Source of the DNA: Halobacillus shinanisalinarum
Lineage (GTDB): Bacteria > Bacillota > Bacilli > Bacillales > Halobacillaceae
Direction of reading: 5' to 3'
DNA length: 64,000 nt
Assembly: GCF_022919835.1 (NCBI RefSeq)
Contig: NZ_CP095074.1
Location: 2,814,001-2,878,000 of the forward strand
Positions 62,281-64,000 of this stretch are shown here, piece after piece; the stretch's first letter is position 1; the number at the start of each line of letters is the position of its first letter. Under the pieces are notes generated by a model, which saw only the letters and a list, made by a program, of their open reading frames with translations, was not told the DNA's origin and made no database searches. Made by a program: the position numbers and the translations under genes.

Positions 62281-62433
62281 AGAGGATGTTCACAAAGTCA
62301 CCAAATGATAAAAGGGAATTTCTTCGTTACTCGGTTTTTCCGGTCCTCACGTAGGAGAGGCATACGCTGTGGCCCTCAAAACTTTCGCGCCTCGGACTTC
62401 TTGTTTCTCATTCGTCACCTTGAACACACACTA
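62281..62433. mobile_element. MITE-like repeat, copy 3 (internally deleted)
   Basis: Left end TGTTCACAAAGTCACC (62287) and right end GTCACCTTGAACACACACT. Compared with copy 2 it lacks about 65 bases between CGGACTTCTTG and TCTCATTCGTC. Its right terminus also lacks some of the T run (CACCTTGAACA in place of CAACTTTTTGAACA). Confidence 0.6.
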
Positions 62434-62830
62434 TTACGTATTTTCTTTTACTTGTATCAATTTCATAATTTAAGCCCCTTCTGCCCCAAGAGATTCAAAA
62501 CGCAAAAAAGGAAGTACCTCCCCAAATCTAGTCAAGTAGGAAATTTGAAATCATTTTTATTAGGTAAGGGCAGTGATCTGGAAGACTCCATCTCGAGATA
62601 GGTTTCCGTTTCCTTGGATAGAGAAGGAGGTCCGGGAAATCACTGAAGTCACTGAAAAACATCTCCTAAATAAAGGGAATTAAAAAAGACAAAAGAAAAA
62701 ACCTCCAGATTTGGTATAATGGTATCGCCGAACACCACAACACAAAAAGGAGGCTTTTCTTATGCTCACTTCTTTAAGGAGGTAAAGAGTTTTTGTATAG
62801 TAGAAGTATCATGCACCGAGGAGAATGATT
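62434..62830. mobile_element. Possible insertion-sequence remnants
   Basis: About 62690-62787 reads AAAAAACCTCCAGATTTGG, a TATAAT box, GAACACCACAACACAAAAAG, GGAGG and an ATG with only a few codons (MLTSLRR). This is the layout of the left end, promoter and start of an IS1182/IS4-type element. At 62500-62525 AGTACCTCCCCAAATCT resembles the same terminus in the other orientation. No transposase body is present. Between them an unrecognised frame of about 36 codons ends at 62683 (…WIEKEVREITEVTEKHLLNK). This is a low-confidence reading based on memory of IS ends. Confidence 0.35.
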
Positions 62831-63274
62831 ATGAAATGGGTAGAAAAAACATTTGACCAGTTAACAACGAATGAGTTATATACCCTTTTAGAGCATAGAA
62901 CGGATGTTTTTGTAGTGGAGCAAAATTGCCCGTACAAAGAGGTAGATGGACGTGACGATGAATGCGTACATATTTGGCTTGAGGATGATGGTGAAATGCT
63001 CGCTTATTGCCGGATTCTCCCACCGCAAACCAGTGACGAATACGATGCAATCGGTCGTGTTCTCGTTACGAAGAAGGCACGCGGCAAGGGGTATGCGAGA
63101 GATATAATGAATAAAGCAATTGATAAGCTGAAGCAAAGAAGGGACGTTGAGAAGATCTCATTGCACGGACAGGAACATTTACGCTACTTTTATGCATCAT
63201 TTGGTTTTGAAGAAATATCTGAGGTTTATCTCGAAGATGACATTCCACATGTAGATATGTTGATGAAGTTGTAG
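62831..63274 (+). CDS. GNAT acetyltransferase, ElaA family
   Basis: 147 residues. KTFDQLTTNELYTLLEHRTDVFVVEQNCPYKEVDGRDDECVHIW is the ElaA-type N-terminus, followed by the acetyl-CoA loop IGRVLVTKKARGKGYARDIMNKAI (R/Q-x-x-G-x-G/A) and a C-terminal FYASFGFEEISEVYLEDDIPHVDM. It uses acetyl-CoA to acetylate an unknown amine. ATG 62831 is chosen because GAGGAGA is then 7 nt away. Monocistronic. Confidence 0.85.
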   Translation: MKWVEKTFDQLTTNELYTLLEHRTDVFVVEQNCPYKEVDGRDDECVHIWLEDDGEMLAYCRILPPQTSDEYDAIGRVLVTKKARGKGYARDIMNKAIDKLKQRRDVEKISLHGQEHLRYFYASFGFEEISEVYLEDDIPHVDMLMKL

Positions 63275-63354
63275 TAGTTAGATGATGTTTGACTAGGGTT
63301 ATTAGGTGGAATAGGTACCCTTGTATAACGATTTACAACATGGAGGGTGCTCAC

Positions 63355-64000
63355 ATGAGTCCACAAACATTTACAAAACAATATATTAATGGGGAATGGA
63401 AGACTGGTTCCAGTGAAAAAACAGTCGAAAACGTGAACCCTTATACAAATCAAACGATCGCAAGCATCCAGTCTGCCAACGAGCAAGACTTGGATGAAGC
63501 TTATAAAGCTGCTGAGGCAGCACAGAAAGATTGGCAAAAGCTTACACCTGGTAAGAAGCAGGCTTACTTTGATGCTCTACTTAAGGCTATGACTAAACGT
63601 AAGGATGAAATTGTTGATTGGTTGGTCAAAGAATCTGGAAGTACGCTCATCAAAGCGGAAGTTGAGTTTCAATCAGCGTATGGCATACTACGAGAATCCG
63701 CCTCATTCCCAACTCGAATGGAGGGTCAAATTTTGCCATCAAATATACCGGAAAAGGAAAACCGTGTTTATCGTTCTCCTAAGGGAGTGATCGGTGTGAT
63801 TGGACCATGGAACTTCCCGTTTCATTTAGCGATGAGATCCGTGGCCCCTGCGATTGCAACAGGCAATGCGGTTGTCGTCAAACCTGCATCAAGTACACCC
63901 GCTACGGCAGGCTTGCTTCTTGCTGACCTGTTTGAAGAAGCTGGATTTCCTAAAGGGGTAATCAATGCCGTCGTTGGTCGAGGCTCTGAAATTGGGGATG
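63355..64000 (+). CDS. Aldehyde dehydrogenase family protein (cut by window end)
   Basis: 215 residues of the N-terminal half are visible. It begins MSPQTFTKQYINGEWKTGSS after GGAGGG. It contains RVYRSPKGVIGVIGPWNFPFHLAMRSVAPAIATGNAVVVKPASSTP, the coenzyme-binding block with the oxyanion Asn and the Lys that binds NAD(P). The catalytic Cys lies beyond 64000. The sequence resembles benzaldehyde/vanillin-type dehydrogenases (YfmT-like) by memory. NAD(P)-dependent oxidation of an aldehyde to an acid. Confidence 0.9.
   Translation, partial: MSPQTFTKQYINGEWKTGSSEKTVENVNPYTNQTIASIQSANEQDLDEAYKAAEAAQKDWQKLTPGKKQAYFDALLKAMTKRKDEIVDWLVKESGSTLIKAEVEFQSAYGILRESASFPTRMEGQILPSNIPEKENRVYRSPKGVIGVIGPWNFPFHLAMRSVAPAIATGNAVVVKPASSTPATAGLLLADLFEEAGFPKGVINAVVGRGSEIGD

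Noticed and set aside
62170..62601. 143-codon frame across MITE copy 3 and flanks
   Set aside because: Composition is unlike the surrounding proteins, there is no ribosome binding site, and it runs through the repeat.
1..64000. CRISPR arrays, rRNA or tRNA genes, prophage
   Set aside because: No spacer-like regular repeats, no cloverleaf or rRNA motifs, and no phage structural or integrase genes were seen. The seven palindromes are dispersed over more than 50 kb, not an array.

Overview
The window looks like chromosome of a spore-forming, salt-adapted member of the Bacillaceae (Halobacillus/Pontibacillus/Virgibacillus type). This is an inference from moderate-to-low GC, strong AAGGAGG-type ribosome binding sites, a CotF-like coat protein, a LysM/GH18 spore germination hydrolase, SAM-I and cobalamin riboswitches, a NagR-type nag operon and a BCCT compatible-solute transporter. 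No rRNA, tRNA, CRISPR array, prophage or intact transposase gene was seen.

Layout. 0-3 kb is a decayed zone: an intact CotF-like gene, then a broken manganese catalase, a MITE-like repeat, a second catalase relic, a small membrane protein and a GNAT relic. 3-14 kb holds a PfpI/DJ-1 protein, a DoxX protein, a DUF1002 secreted protein, an SGNH hydrolase lacking its catalytic Ser, an XRE-TPR regulator, an ECF sigma factor, a Sco lipoprotein, an alpha/beta hydrolase and a PAS-GAF-GGDEF-EAL protein with a degenerate GGDEF. 14-22.6 kb is a sulfur block: a Nudix gene, a trans-sulfuration PLP enzyme, then a SAM-I riboswitch in front of metY fused to a CoA-binding domain, a sulfonate-type ABC transporter and an acyl-CoA synthetase. 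23-26 kb is an ECF sigma/anti-sigma pair plus a duplicated, sortase-type surface protein; sigma gene and surface gene share a promoter motif with identical spacing (GTGATCC-N16-CGATAGCTA). 26-31 kb carries small membrane proteins, a Ca/cation antiporter-family protein, a family-4 UDG, a second sigma/anti-sigma pair and an SDR. 31-35 kb is a class I ribonucleotide reductase operon under a cobalamin riboswitch.

35-46 kb carries two methyltransferases, YnfA, a hydrolase, a nucleotidyltransferase, a glycolate/D-lactate oxidase translationally coupled to a BASS transporter, a beta-carbonic anhydrase, a TetR-MFS drug efflux pair with visible operators, and the LysM/GH18 protein. 46-51 kb holds DUF389, BCCT and thioredoxin-reductase-like proteins. 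51-57 kb is the N-acetylglucosamine operon (PTS EIICBA, nagA, nagB, nagR, SIS protein). 57-64 kb holds a divergent AraC/MFS pair, small unknowns, a DUF915 hydrolase, a Bax-inhibitor-1 protein, a general-stress flavin protein, an ElaA-type GNAT and the start of an aldehyde dehydrogenase.

Three window-wide patterns stand out. (1) A palindromic intergenic repeat built on CCACCTCAGGTCATCCA occurs seven times in two arm orders. (2) A MITE-like element with TGTTCAAAAAGT termini occurs three times. (3) At least six genes are split by one missing base in a short homopolymer, four of them at GGGGG where GGGGGG would restore the frame; this looks like a systematic sequencing problem or shared tract slippage rather than six independent gene deaths. 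The best candidates for undescribed biology are the sigma/anti-sigma/His-repeat surface protein module and the riboswitch-controlled metY-CoA-binding/ABC/acyl-CoA synthetase operon.
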